DNA from: a bacterium
GTDB taxonomy: Bacteria; Actinomycetota; Acidimicrobiia; Spongiisociales; Spongiisociaceae
Assembly: GCA_028821575.1 (NCBI GenBank)
Contig: JAPPFW010000028.1
Coordinates: 1 to 64,000 of the forward strand
Direction of reading: 5' to 3'
Length of the DNA stretch: 64,000 nucleotides
The first letter of the stretch is position 1. Every line of letters begins with the position of its first letter. Of this stretch, positions 15,569 to 24,396 are shown piece by piece. The position numbers and the translations under genes were made by a program. The notes beneath the pieces are model-generated. The model did not search any database and was not told where the DNA came from. It worked only from the letters and a program-made list of their open reading frames with translations.

Positions 15569-18413
15569 GACGCCGTACGAGTTCATCCACAAGTGGCGAG
15601 CCTCCAAGCTAAAGGAGAGTTCAGCGGCGCAGCAGCATTTCCTCGACCTGTGCGAGTTGCTGGACGAACCCAAACCCGCCGATGTCGACCCCCTCGGTGA
15701 GTGGTATTGCTTCGAGCGGGGGGCTCGTAAGGACACCGGCGGTGACGGCTGGGCCGATGTTTGGAAGCGTCATCACTTCGCATGGGAGTACAAGGGGAAG
15801 CGGAAGGACCTCGACGCTGCGTTCGTGCAGCTCCGCCAGTACGCACTGGCGTTGGAGAACCCGCCGCTGCTGATCGTGTCCGACATGGTGCGGTTCCGTA
15901 TCCGGACCAACTGGACGAACAGTGTCAGCAGGACTTACGAATTCGACCTGGACGACCTCCACGATGGGGCGACGCGTGATCTGCTCAAGTGGGCGTTCTC
16001 TGATCCTGATCGGCTGCGGCCGGGCGAGACCCGCCAGTCGCTTACCGAGCAGGCGGCGAAGTCGTTCGCTACGGTCGCTATGTCGCTGCGGGACCGTGGA
16101 CACGACCCGCACGCGGTCGCGCATTTCGTGAACCGGCTGGTGTTCTGCATGTTCGCTGAGGATGTGGGTCTGCTGCCTGATCAGATGTTCACGCGGATGT
16201 TGGAGCAGGCGCGGGGCACCCCGGCGGAGTTCGCGGAGCTTGCCGGGGTTCTGTTCGGGGTCATGGCTTTTGGTGGTCGGGTCGGGTTTGAGACGGTGGA
16301 GTGGTTCAACGGTGGCATGTTCGATGACGATACTGCGCTGCCGTTGGAGAAGTCCGACATCGACATTGTGCTGGCGGCGGCGAAGCTCGATTGGTCGGAG
16401 ATCGATCCGTCGATCCTCGGGACGCTGTTCGAGCGCGGGCTCGATCCCGGCAAACGTGCTCAGCTCGGGGCGCACTACACCGACCGGGACAAGATCATGC
16501 TGATCGTCGAGCCGGTGGTAATTCGTCCGTGGCTAAGGGAGTGGGCTGCTGGGAAGGAAGAGATCGCTGCCGACCTGGATCGTGCGGACGCTGCCAAGGC
16601 GGCGGCCACTCGTACCAGGTGGCGGAACAAGGCCCGGCGCCGGTATGAGACGTTCCTGAACCGGCTGAGGGCGTTCACAGTGCTTGACCCTGCGTGCGGC
16701 TCGGGGAACTTCCTATACCTGGCCCTCCAGGCGCTCAAGGACTTGGAGCACCGGGTGCAGTTCGAGGCGGAGGCGCTCGGCTTCCAGCGGGCGTTCCCCG
16801 AGATCGGACCGGCCAACGTGAAGGGCATCGAAATCAACCCCTACGCCGCCGAGCTAGCACGCGTGTCGGTGTGGATCGGTGAGATTCAGTGGATGCGACG
16901 CAACGGCTTCTCGGAGGCGCGCGACCCTATTCTGAAACCGCTCGACAACATCGAGTGCCGCGACGCGATCCTGACGGGGGACAACACCGAACCGGACTGG
17001 CCGGAGGCGAGTGCCGTGATCGGCAATCCACCGTTCCTGGGCGGCAAGCTGTTGATCTCCAACTTGGGCGAGGACTACGTATCGCGGATGTTCTCTACCT
17101 ACGCTGGCCGGGTACCGGCGGAAGCGGACCTCGTCTGCTACTGGTTCGAGAAAGCGGGCCAGCAGATCGCATCTGGCAAGGCGAAACGGGCCGGGCTTGT
17201 CGCGACCAACTCTATCCGAGGCGGAGCGAACCGTCGTGCGCTACAAGCCGCAACGAACAATCTGCGGATCTTCGACGCGTGGAGCGACGAGCCCTGGGTG
17301 ATCGACGGAGCAGCCGTGCGGGTGTCCCTCGTCTGCTTCTCGCCTCCCGGCGACGAATCCGTGGTCGGCTCCCGGCTCGACGGCGAGGCAGCCGACGAGA
17401 TCTACACAGACCTGACAGCGAGGAGCGGCGGTGTCGGTGTTGACCTGACGAAGGCCCGTCGTTTGCCCGAGAACGCTGGCGTGGCGTTCATGGGCGACAC
17501 CAAGGGAGGCCCTTTCGACATCTCGGGGGATCGGGCGCGCGGCTGGCTCCGTTTGCCCGCTAACCCCAACGGCCGGACGAACGCTGACGTTCTGAAACCG
17601 TGGGTCAATGGAAGAGACCTCACCCAGCGGTCGGCGGGAAAGTGGATCATCGACTTCGGCCTAACCATGTCAGCAGGCGACGCCGCGCTGTACGAAGAAC
17701 CGTTCCGCTGGGTCCAAGACCACGCCTATCCGATGCGCCAGAAGAACCGGCGAGAAACCTATCGGAAGTACTGGTGGAGACACGTCGAGCCACGGCCAAA
17801 GATGTGGGCAGCGCTCGACGGACTGTCCCGATACATCGCGACGCCCACCGTCGCCAAGCACCGGCTGTTCGTCTGGCTCGATGGGCGCGTCTGTCCCGAT
17901 CATCAGTTGATCGTCATCGCCCGCGACGACGACACCACATTCGGGATTCTGCACAGCCGGTTCCACGAGATCTGGTCACTTCGGCGTGGGACGAGTCTGG
18001 AGGACCGGCCTCGATACACGCCGACAACCACCTTCGCGACGTTCCCGTTCCCCCCCGGCCTGGCGCCGGATGTGCCAGTGGCCCAGCAAGCCTCCGACTC
18101 CCACGCTATGGCTGTAGCCCAGGCAGCCCGACGCCTCGTCGAGTTGCGTGACCGCTGGCTCAACCCGCCCGAGTGGGTCGCGTGGGTCGACGTTCCCGTT
18201 CCCGGCTATCCGAAACGGCCCGTTCCTCGCGATGCGCAAGCGGCGAAAGCGCTCAAGAGACGCACGCTGACGAACCTCTACAACGCCCGCCCGCAATGGC
18301 TTGCCGACACACACCAAGCGCTTGACGAGGCAGTGGCCGCCGTGTATGGCTGGCCGGCTGATATCTCCGACGACGACGCTCTCCGCGAGTTGCTGGCGCT
18401 CAACGGCGGATAG
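15567..18413 (+). CDS. MmeI-type (type IIL) restriction-modification enzyme
   Basis: 948 residues, the normal size for this family, in which one chain cuts foreign DNA and methylates adenine in the host site. Order: N-terminal PD-(D/E)XK nuclease (WADVWKRHHFAWEYKGKRK, about 63-81, with D and E-x-K), helical connector, N6-adenine methyltransferase with motif I LDPACGSGNFLYLAL (about 373) and motif IV IGNPPFLGG (about 486), then the target-recognition domain (DHQLIVIARDDDTTFGILHS and after) and C-terminal tail. No frameshift. The ATG is chosen over an upstream in-frame start because TACCCT lies ten bases before it (leaderless) and MTPYEFIHKW is the usual N-terminus. No separate methylase or nuclease is nearby. 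Confidence 0.9.
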   Translation: MTPYEFIHKWRASKLKESSAAQQHFLDLCELLDEPKPADVDPLGEWYCFERGARKDTGGDGWADVWKRHHFAWEYKGKRKDLDAAFVQLRQYALALENPPLLIVSDMVRFRIRTNWTNSVSRTYEFDLDDLHDGATRDLLKWAFSDPDRLRPGETRQSLTEQAAKSFATVAMSLRDRGHDPHAVAHFVNRLVFCMFAEDVGLLPDQMFTRMLEQARGTPAEFAELAGVLFGVMAFGGRVGFETVEWFNGGMFDDDTALPLEKSDIDIVLAAAKLDWSEIDPSILGTLFERGLDPGKRAQLGAHYTDRDKIMLIVEPVVIRPWLREWAAGKEEIAADLDRADAAKAAATRTRWRNKARRRYETFLNRLRAFTVLDPACGSGNFLYLALQALKDLEHRVQFEAEALGFQRAFPEIGPANVKGIEINPYAAELARVSVWIGEIQWMRRNGFSEARDPILKPLDNIECRDAILTGDNTEPDWPEASAVIGNPPFLGGKLLISNLGEDYVSRMFSTYAGRVPAEADLVCYWFEKAGQQIASGKAKRAGLVATNSIRGGANRRALQAATNNLRIFDAWSDEPWVIDGAAVRVSLVCFSPPGDESVVGSRLDGEAADEIYTDLTARSGGVGVDLTKARRLPENAGVAFMGDTKGGPFDISGDRARGWLRLPANPNGRTNADVLKPWVNGRDLTQRSAGKWIIDFGLTMSAGDAALYEEPFRWVQDHAYPMRQKNRRETYRKYWWRHVEPRPKMWAALDGLSRYIATPTVAKHRLFVWLDGRVCPDHQLIVIARDDDTTFGILHSRFHEIWSLRRGTSLEDRPRYTPTTTFATFPFPPGLAPDVPVAQQASDSHAMAVAQAARRLVELRDRWLNPPEWVAWVDVPVPGYPKRPVPRDAQAAKALKRRTLTNLYNARPQWLADTHQALDEAVAAVYGWPADISDDDALRELLALNGG

Positions 18414-18730
18414 CCACGTTCTATGGAATACCTGGTTGCGGGGCGCGGGCATGGCTCTCAAGCGACAACGTATACGGTCGGCAGTGGACCATCCCACCCC
18501 GCCGTTAGCGTGGCGGGTTCCCGCGACCCCCGTGGGTGGACTACGCGGAGAAAGCGTCGTACCGGATAGGGCACCCCACACTCTCACGCCGTTCGCTAGG
18601 CCTCGGTTGGCCGCCTCCCCGAACGTGGCCACCACCGAGCCCACGCCCGAACGGCGCCAGTGTCACTGCCACATACCTCTCCCGCGACGCGCTGTGGTGG
18701 CGGCGCACGAGAGCCGGGCCATGCGACTGT
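18414..18730. other. Non-coding stretch after the restriction gene
   Basis: About 317 bases. Open frames are present but have chance composition. No clear hairpin, repeat or promoter was found. Confidence 0.45.
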
Positions 18731-18952
18731 TCAGCTGACCCGTCCTCCGTAGCCCCTCAGCCACTGCCACGACCTGTTCGCTGCGTACAGGACAAAACGC
18801 ACGTTCATCACAGCACCCACGAAGATCAACACCAGCTTGTTGAAGGCCAACGCTTGCCTCTCGGAGACATCGAGGCGGAAGAACTCAAACGCGCGGACCG
18901 GAGCAACGAGGTCAGTGATGATGCCCCTGAAAGCAGCGACGATGCTTTCCAT
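18731..18952 (-). CDS. Small membrane-associated protein of unknown function
   Basis: 73 residues (MESIVAAFRGIITDLVAPVR, then a hydrophobic segment KLVLIFVGAVMNVRFVLYA near 44-62). TAGAGT lies seven bases before the ATG, suggesting a leaderless transcript. It is divergent from the membrane protein gene at 19003, with about 50 bases between. Possibly a one-helix membrane peptide; function unknown. Confidence 0.5.
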   Translation of the reverse strand: MESIVAAFRGIITDLVAPVRAFEFFRLDVSERQALAFNKLVLIFVGAVMNVRFVLYAANRSWQWLRGYGGRVS

Positions 18953-19002
18953 GCCGCGCACTCTAGCGAGGGGCTGCCCGGCTGGTGTTAACGTCCGGCC
19001 CT

Positions 19003-19551
19003 GTGAAACGGACAGCACAAACGGCGGCGATCAACCCCCCGGTGGAAGGGGAGCGAAGACCGCGCTGGTACCTTCTGGCCTCCGCGGCGGTCGGAGCGGC
19101 AGTCGCGACTCCGGGCGTGTTGATGTACGGCAACCGTATCTACCCGATGCTGTACCTTGTGGTGGGGGTCTACTTCCTTGTTGCTGTCCTGCCCCGGGCG
19201 CGGGAGGCCGCCGTGAGGTCGGCGCGGCACTCAGCAGCCCCCTGGTTCGGCTCCTTGGCGGTGCTGACAGCGGTACCGTTCGTTATGCTGGCCATCCTCA
19301 TGCGCGGCGGCGGCGTAGACGTCGCTAGCACGTTGGATGTCGCCATCGCCGGTGCGGGGTATGTCGGCCCGGCCGGTATGTTGGGCCTGCTCGTCCTGGG
19401 CCGCATGGAGCCCGCAGCCGTTGCGGACCCCCCGACTGTGAGCTACGCCGACCTTGCCACGTTCGTCGCCGCTTGCCTCGTGGGGGCTGTCGCTGCCAAC
19501 GTGTGGATCTTGGCTCGGCTGGTCGTGTGGGTTTCGCTTCTCCTGCCCTGA
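19003..19551 (+). CDS. Multi-pass membrane protein of unknown function
   Basis: 182 residues with four to five membrane helices (for example WYLLASAAVGAAVATPGVLM, MLYLVVGVYFLVAVLP, SLAVLTAVPFVMLAIL, LATFVAACLVGAVAANVWIL). The GTG at 19003 is preferred because TTAACG lies nine bases upstream; a GTG at 18985 is in frame too. No enzymatic motif. It is followed by a GC hairpin and the first cassette repeat. Confidence 0.55.
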   Translation: MKRTAQTAAINPPVEGERRPRWYLLASAAVGAAVATPGVLMYGNRIYPMLYLVVGVYFLVAVLPRAREAAVRSARHSAAPWFGSLAVLTAVPFVMLAILMRGGGVDVASTLDVAIAGAGYVGPAGMLGLLVLGRMEPAAVADPPTVSYADLATFVAACLVGAVAANVWILARLVVWVSLLLP

Positions 19552-19680
19552 CATCCGGCACCGCCCCCGGTGGTCCTGTCACTAAGCACCGTTCGAGTTG
19601 AGGGCAACGCATCCCGGCGTTCCCCTCCCCAGCGTCTCGTGGAGGTGCCGCTGCACCTGCGGTGAGAAACAGCAATCTAC

Positions 19681-19698
19681 GCCCGGCCACGGCCGGGC
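19681..19698. terminator. GC-rich hairpin GCCCGGCC/GGCCGGGC
   Basis: An 8-bp perfect stem about 130 bases after the membrane protein gene and 12 bases before the repeat at 19710. No T-run follows. A plausible transcription barrier between the upstream gene and the next module. Confidence 0.4.
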
Positions 19699-19709
19699 GG
19701 GGCGTAGTG

Positions 19710-19732
19710 GCAGGTAATGGGCGGTTACCGGC
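19710..19732. repeat. Cassette-boundary repeat copy 1
   Basis: The core GGTAATGGGCGGTTACC (19713-19729) is an inverted repeat (GGTAA ... TTACC) preceded by GCA. The full 23 bases are identical to the copy at 22147-22169 and similar to 24171-24190, all in the same orientation. It lies about 42 bases before the first gene of module A. Confidence 0.75.
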
Positions 19733-19773
19733 CCTTGCCCGGGTGTGGGCCGCTGGGTAGCCTACAGGTTGCT

Positions 19774-20100
19774 ATGACTACCTCCGGGTTGCGGCCCACC
19801 GCCCGTTACCGTCTCGTGTCCGTTCCGGATGATGTCGAGGACCCGTCCCTGGTCAAGGCTTCTGGCCGGGTCGTGCTGCCGCCACATATTCACTGGAGCG
19901 GTGACCCGGTCTATGACCTGAGCAATCGGCGGGATCGAAAGCTGGTGTATCAACAGGTCCTAGCCGAGGGGCTGGACGACGACGTTCGGTACTTCATCGA
20001 CGTGGCCTGCCTTGCCGATCTGTGGTACGACATGCCGCTGCCTGCTTACGTGCGGGATGTGTGGGGTCCGTGGCTGCGGGAGCACGGCTGGCTGGACTAG
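19774..20100 (+). CDS. Partner (antitoxin-like) gene of the AbiEii-like module A
   Basis: 108 residues. It contains RVVLPPHIHWSGDPVYDLSN (about 32-51), then RDRKLVYQQVLAEGLDDDVR, YFIDVACLADLWYDMPLPAY and VRDVWGPWL. I have seen this pattern (a promoter-like segment, then a helical region ending in VRxxWxPWL) in small actinobacterial genes lying just upstream of AbiEii-type nucleotidyltransferases, and here the next gene is exactly that, seven bases away. The ATG follows TAGCCT by ten bases. The antitoxin role is inferred from context. Confidence 0.65.
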   Translation: MTTSGLRPTARYRLVSVPDDVEDPSLVKASGRVVLPPHIHWSGDPVYDLSNRRDRKLVYQQVLAEGLDDDVRYFIDVACLADLWYDMPLPAYVRDVWGPWLREHGWLD

Positions 20101-20107
20101 GGGACGG

Positions 20108-21402
20108 ATGCTCGATCCTCTCCAGCAGCAACTCCGAGCGGTTGTAGACCTCCTACCCGAAGGGGAGGACTTCGCCCTGGCTGGTGGTGGCGCACTGGCC
20201 CTTCGGGGAGTGACCACCCGGCTGACCCGTGACCTGGACTACTTTGGCACTTCCGAGGAGGGAGTCGCCCCCCTGGCGGATGCCCTTGAGTCACGCCTCT
20301 CGGCCCTCGGCTACACCGTCGAGCGCACCCGATCCTTCCCGGGATTTGCCCGGCTTCGGGTCAGCACAGCAGAGAACAGCACGGACGTGGACCTGGGTTG
20401 GGACGCGCGGCTCTCACCTCCGGAACGGACGGCGGGTGGTCTGGTCTTGTCCGAAGCCGAGTTGGCCGCCGACAAGGTGCTGACTGTTGCGGATCGGGGC
20501 GCACCACGCGACTACATCGATCTGGAGGCCCTAGTCGAGCGCCACGGCTTCTGGAAGGCGTACTCGACCGCGGCGGAGAAGCAGCCTGGTCTCGATCCCC
20601 GCCAATTGTTCTATGCCTTCCGTTACTTCGGCGATCTTGACCGTGGCCGGTTCCAGATCCCCGACGCCGGCTACGCGCAGCTCCGGAAGACCGTGGATGG
20701 TTGGAGGCGGGAACTAACCCGACGCATTCAAGGTCCGGAGTCCGACATGCGGCTGGCCGCGGTGGGAGGTCCCCCGAGCGATCTTGCCTCCCCTCCACGC
20801 CTGGAGTTCAGCCCCCCCGCTGATGACGCCCCCTGCCCGGTCACCCACCCCAACGCGGTGAGCGTGCGACCGCATCGGGCATCAGACCGGGAGTGGGAGT
20901 TGTTGATCAGAGGCACGGCCGGCGCCCACTCTGGGCCTCAGATCCATACGCAACGAAGGCAGAAGCCGACGGGGCCCGCGACTTCGCTCTACGGGTAGCG
21001 AACGGGAAGTATCCGCTGCGAATTGAGGGGTGGAACCCGGGGATGCCCTTGCGGGCAAGCTACACCCCCCCACCACCCGAACAGGCCTCCGCTACGGTGC
21101 GGGTCCGCGCCACTGCTCACCATTCCAACGTTTGGCGGCTCCAGGCAACCCGTCCGAACGGGTCTGTAGTCATCACGTCGCTCCCCTACCGGGCCGCCGC
21201 AGAAGCCCGTGCAGCGCTGGCATTCCTCGGGGTCTTACACGTGTTCGCGGGTGACACGGCTCGAACAGGCCACGTGCGCGGGACGACCCACCCCGGCGAC
21301 CAGATGTGCGACTGCCACACCCTGGGAGAGGCCTGCCGCCACATCGAGCCCCAGCAGATCGAACCAGACCCACCCGGCCGCAACCGTGGGTTGAGCCTGT
21401 GA
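20108..21402 (+). pseudogene. AbiEii-like nucleotidyltransferase fused to a YegP-like/SWIM unit, frameshifted
   Basis: The first ~220 residues from ATG 20108 (ribosome site GGGGACGG) are an AbiEii-type nucleotidyltransferase: LAGGGALALRGVTTRLTRDL (G-G plus D-x-D), then DVDLGW, LADKVLTV-like and DYIDLEAL. After about residue 250 the frame enters a YegP-like unit (DREWELLIRGTAG) but breaks near 20911-20930. The rest of the unit continues in the frame one base back (PLWASDPYATKAEADGARDF) to VWRLQATRPNGSVVITSLPY and the SWIM motif CDCHTLGEACRH, ending at 21402. A single-base insertion or deletion would join both parts into one 430-residue protein like the gene at 12947. The nucleotidyltransferase domain itself is complete, so toxicity could remain. 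Confidence 0.65.
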
Positions 21403-22154
21403 TTCCCCTCCTAGCCTCCTCCCGACTCAGAGAAACCTACCGGCGGATCCGGCCGTACCTTGCGACGGTGCTCCCGGTAGTCGCTGCGTTGCTCATGTAC
21501 GCGGGCACCCGGACGCGGGGAGTGTGGTGGGCGCTGTGGTCCGTGCTGGGAGTCTCCGTGGCGGGCGCCGCTCTGATACTCGGCTGGCGGCACCGGCAGG
21601 ACCAGCCCGGCGGCTGGTGGGCGTTGCTGGGGTTCCTGTGGGCCTGTGGGCTCCTGCTCCTGGTAGGCGCCGCCGTCGTGTCCGGCCTCGCCGGCGTCGG
21701 GGAGGGTTTCACCGGCGCACTCGACTCGGCCAACGCCCAGATAGCGCGCCTCCCCGGGGTCTTGGACCGCCTCGACGTGGCCGTGCCCGTCGGTGTGGCC
21801 GCGGCGGTGGCCGCCCTCGGAGGGATCGGCGTGCTTGTGCCCCTGGGCCGCCCACCCCTCCCCGACCACATCCGGGAAGTGATCGACGAAGCTGTCTCCC
21901 TCCTGCTGTTGCTGATCGCAGCAATGTCACTCTGTGCCCTGCTCGGTGTCGTACTCAAGGCGGACCCGCCTCCGGGAATCGCCTCCGCCGTTGCCGGCGG
22001 CCTGGTGCCGTTGTCCGTCGTCGCCCTGGCCGTACCGCTGCTAGTCGGTGTTGTCCTCCGGAGGGTCTGGCAGCTGCTGTCGTCGGAGGCAGCCTCGGGC
22101 GAGGTTCACGACGCCCACGACGGACCGGGCGAACCCGCAGCGGGCTGCAGGTAA
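21399..22154 (+). CDS. Multi-pass membrane protein in module A
   Basis: 251 residues with about six hydrophobic segments (for example PYLATVLPVVAALLMYAG, ALWSVLGVSVAGAALILGW, ALLGFLWACGLLLLVGAAVV, VAAAVAALGGIGVLVPLG, SLLLLLIAAMSLCALLGVVL, VVALAVPLLVGVVLRRVWQL). The start GTG overlaps the stop of the preceding gene (GTGA), so it is translationally coupled to the nucleotidyltransferase-SWIM frame. The stop codon lies inside the repeat at 22147. No known family; membrane partners are unusual for AbiE-type modules. Confidence 0.65.
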   Translation: MIPLLASSRLRETYRRIRPYLATVLPVVAALLMYAGTRTRGVWWALWSVLGVSVAGAALILGWRHRQDQPGGWWALLGFLWACGLLLLVGAAVVSGLAGVGEGFTGALDSANAQIARLPGVLDRLDVAVPVGVAAAVAALGGIGVLVPLGRPPLPDHIREVIDEAVSLLLLLIAAMSLCALLGVVLKADPPPGIASAVAGGLVPLSVVALAVPLLVGVVLRRVWQLLSSEAASGEVHDAHDGPGEPAAGCR

Positions 22155-22169
22155 TGGGCGGTTACCGGC
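22147..22169. repeat. Cassette-boundary repeat copy 2
   Basis: Identical over 23 bases to 19710-19732. It sits where module A (plus strand, ending 22154) meets module B (minus strand, ending 22189) and includes the TAA stop of the membrane protein gene. Confidence 0.75.
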
Positions 22170-22188
22170 TGCCGGACAACCCCAGCGG

Positions 22189-23175
22189 TCACCAGCCGAA
22201 TGAGGGGTACCCACCCTGGTCGCGCCCGCGTGACCTTTCGTTCCGGAAGCTGGCCTCGATCTCGGCTATCTCTTGGCCTACCTCCCAACTAAGGGCGCCT
22301 CTATCGTCGGCGTAGCGGTACAGGTCGGGGGTCATGTGGTCGGCCACCGTGCGGCAGAGCCCGTCTACCTTGGCCAGATACTCCTCGACGAGTACCTGTT
22401 TGGCGGTGTCTGGCGGGTCGGTGGGCAGGACCAACGAGCGGAGAACGAACGGCGTTGTGTGCTTGTCGGCGGTCAGCTCGTCGACCGAGGCTGCGGGTCC
22501 GGAGCCTCGGCGGATGCCGCTGGTCATCCCCGCGTGGCACTTGAGCACCCACATCCGCGCGACCAGTTGCGGGTCGCCGATGCTGGTGCTGAGAGCGGCC
22601 AGGTCGTAGAGGTCCCGGACGAGGGGCCGCTCCTGCCAGCGCCCGAGCTTCTCCGCCACGTTCTCGTCCACGCGCATAACAGGGATGGGGAACCCGGGAT
22701 CAAACGGGTAGGCGGCCTGGACGGGGGTGGGGACGAGCCCGCGCTGCTCAGCGGGGAGCCACAGGCCTCGGGAGGAGAAGTCCATCGTCGCCCGGAGCCC
22801 GCCGCCGACGGGGAGCAGGTCCGTGGCCACATGGGTGCTGTAGTGCCCCCGTCGTTCGTGCGCCGTGAACTCGAAGTGGGGGAACGCCATGCCGTCGATC
22901 TCCTCGGCGACCAGTTCGGCAACCCCCTCTTCCGCGTCGAAGTCGAGGTCGAACGAGAACCGGCTCCGATGGCCGAGGTGGTACTTCCGCAGCGCGGTGC
23001 CGCCCTTCAGCGTCAAGTCGAGTACTTCGTACACGCCCCGCTCGTGCAGTCCGTAGAGAAGGTGATCGAACGCTACGTCCAGCACCGCCGCATCCCGGAC
23101 GACCGATTCCCGCCGGGCAACTGCGGGGTATGTCTTCGTGACCGCCGCGGCGAGGCTGCTCAGCTGCGCTCCCAT
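22189..23175 (-). CDS. AbiEii/AbiGii-type nucleotidyltransferase toxin (module B)
   Basis: 328 residues. Motif LKGGTALRKYHLGHRSRFSF followed by DLDFDAEEG gives the GG...D-x-D nucleotidyltransferase site; later VMRVDENVAEKLGRWQERPL and VRDLYDLAALS are typical of AbiEii. In type IV AbiE modules the toxin blocks phage growth or the cell by nucleotide transfer to tRNA-like targets. The ATG at 23175 (MGAQLSSLAAAVTKTY) is chosen because upstream in-frame residues are shadow sequence of the preceding gene. It overlaps the AbiEi gene by 16 bases. Confidence 0.88.
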   Translation of the reverse strand: MGAQLSSLAAAVTKTYPAVARRESVVRDAAVLDVAFDHLLYGLHERGVYEVLDLTLKGGTALRKYHLGHRSRFSFDLDFDAEEGVAELVAEEIDGMAFPHFEFTAHERRGHYSTHVATDLLPVGGGLRATMDFSSRGLWLPAEQRGLVPTPVQAAYPFDPGFPIPVMRVDENVAEKLGRWQERPLVRDLYDLAALSTSIGDPQLVARMWVLKCHAGMTSGIRRGSGPAASVDELTADKHTTPFVLRSLVLPTDPPDTAKQVLVEEYLAKVDGLCRTVADHMTPDLYRYADDRGALSWEVGQEIAEIEASFRNERSRGRDQGGYPSFGW

Positions 23176-24047
23176 GTCTTGGGGGGCTCGAACGGCTCGA
23201 AGCCCACCTTCGGGTACCACCACGTCGGGAGCAGGTAGTCGACAATCTCGTACCGGGACAGCCGGACGGGGCTTTCCCACACCGGCGCTGGCAACTGCCG
23301 CTCCCGCCACCCGAGCACATAGGGACCACGACCTCCCGACGGGGCCGCCGCGACGAGCGCGCTGCCGAGATCCGGCCGCTCCCCCACATCCGCTAGGTAG
23401 CCGGTCTTCATCCACACTGCCCGGGGCCTTCTCTCCAACTCGGCCAGCAATAGATCCACGTCGAGGTTCTCGCACACCGCCCACAGCCACTCGCTCACGT
23501 CCTCCCAGCAGAGTCGGGAGGGGCGGGCCGCCATGTAGCAGAGCAGCGTTTCGGGTTTCCACATCGGCAGCCCGTGGAGCTCGTCCAAGCCGATCTGCGG
23601 TTCCCACCGGTGAGTGGCGTAACCGCTAAGACAGCGGGGCGTCGCTTCCCCGGGGGGCATACCTATGGCTGGCCCGACGGGCCGCCGTAGCCAGCCGCGG
23701 AGCATGGCCACGGTCTTGCCGGCGATGCACGCCGGGGTGTCCGGCCGTACCCGCATCCGGGCGTGGAGCTCTAGGTACCCCGCCACCGAGGGCGCTGCCA
23801 GCCGGGCTCCGGAGAACCCCCAAACACCGCGGGTCCGCATCGGGAACAGCCACCCCGCCTCCCGCAACGCCCGGGCAATGCTCTCCGGGGCGCGGCCGGG
23901 AAGCAGCTCGGCCAGGTCGCCCAGAGTGGCGATCACCCGGTCCTGGTCCCGCAGGGTGTTGACCACCGGGACGAGCGCGCCCCTCACCGGCTGGGTGTCC
24001 GGCCAGTCCACCAGATCGGGATGCAACTCGGCTGTGTGTGCCCGCAT
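23160..24047 (-). CDS. AbiEi-type antitoxin / winged-helix regulator (module B)
   Basis: 295 residues from ATG 24047. The N-terminus has a winged helix (VIATLGDLAELLPGRAPESI, then ALREAGWLFPMRTRGVWGFS) as in AbiEi antitoxins, followed by a longer C-terminal domain ending EPPKTWERS. The start is chosen because TAGAAT lies eight bases upstream (leaderless); an earlier in-frame start adds 23 unlikely residues. It is first in the pair and should repress its own promoter, as AbiEi proteins do. Confidence 0.8.
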   Translation of the reverse strand: MRAHTAELHPDLVDWPDTQPVRGALVPVVNTLRDQDRVIATLGDLAELLPGRAPESIARALREAGWLFPMRTRGVWGFSGARLAAPSVAGYLELHARMRVRPDTPACIAGKTVAMLRGWLRRPVGPAIGMPPGEATPRCLSGYATHRWEPQIGLDELHGLPMWKPETLLCYMAARPSRLCWEDVSEWLWAVCENLDVDLLLAELERRPRAVWMKTGYLADVGERPDLGSALVAAAPSGGRGPYVLGWRERQLPAPVWESPVRLSRYEIVDYLLPTWWYPKVGFEPFEPPKTWERS

Positions 24048-24170
24048 AGCTACTAATTCTACTAGCCGGGGGTCACAAGCCGCTGGTGGCTTCTCCCTCG
24101 CCGTCCGCCTCGCCATCTCGGCGGAACGGGAGTTTGCCGCCAGAGGGGGCCTCGTCGTGGTTGAGCGGGT

Positions 24171-24190
24171 GCAGGTAATAGGGGATTACC
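24171..24190. repeat. Cassette-boundary repeat copy 3 (diverged)
   Basis: GCAGGTAATAGGGGATTACC. It keeps the GGTAAT...ATTACC inverted repeat and the GCA prefix of copies 1 and 2, with four or so changes. Similarity to copy 1 continues weakly for about 30 bases downstream (CGTGTGG, GGCCCGCTACC-like). It bounds module B on its promoter side. Confidence 0.6.
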
Positions 24191-24370
24191 CGCCACCGCC
24201 GGCGTGTGGGGTGGCCCGCTACCTGCGGTGTCTCAGCGGCCCAGCATGCACGATGCGGGCGGATTATCTGCAGTCGGGGTCTGTCGACCGTTTGTCGCAT
24301 GAACACGGTATAGTCGTAAACGAGACCGTGAGTCGTTTAAGGTCACTTACGCGCATCGGTCTACCCAGCG

Positions 24371-24396
24371 CCGAGGCCCGCCCAAGTGGGCCTCGG
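24371..24396. terminator. Strong hairpin CCGAGGCCC/GGGCCTCGG
   Basis: A 9-bp perfect stem with an 8-base loop, 136 bases beyond the stop of the DGQHR gene on the minus strand. A TATAGT hexamer near 24311-24316 on the plus strand, with a smaller GTGA/TCAC hairpin between, would make a short RNA of about 75-80 bases ending here. Either a terminator for the DGQHR gene or the end of a small RNA. Confidence 0.5.

Noticed and set aside
22189-23607. Longer 472-residue start for the module B AbiEii toxin
   Set aside because: The extra N-terminal residues overlap the AbiEi gene in another frame and look non-coding; ATG 23175 gives the normal family length.
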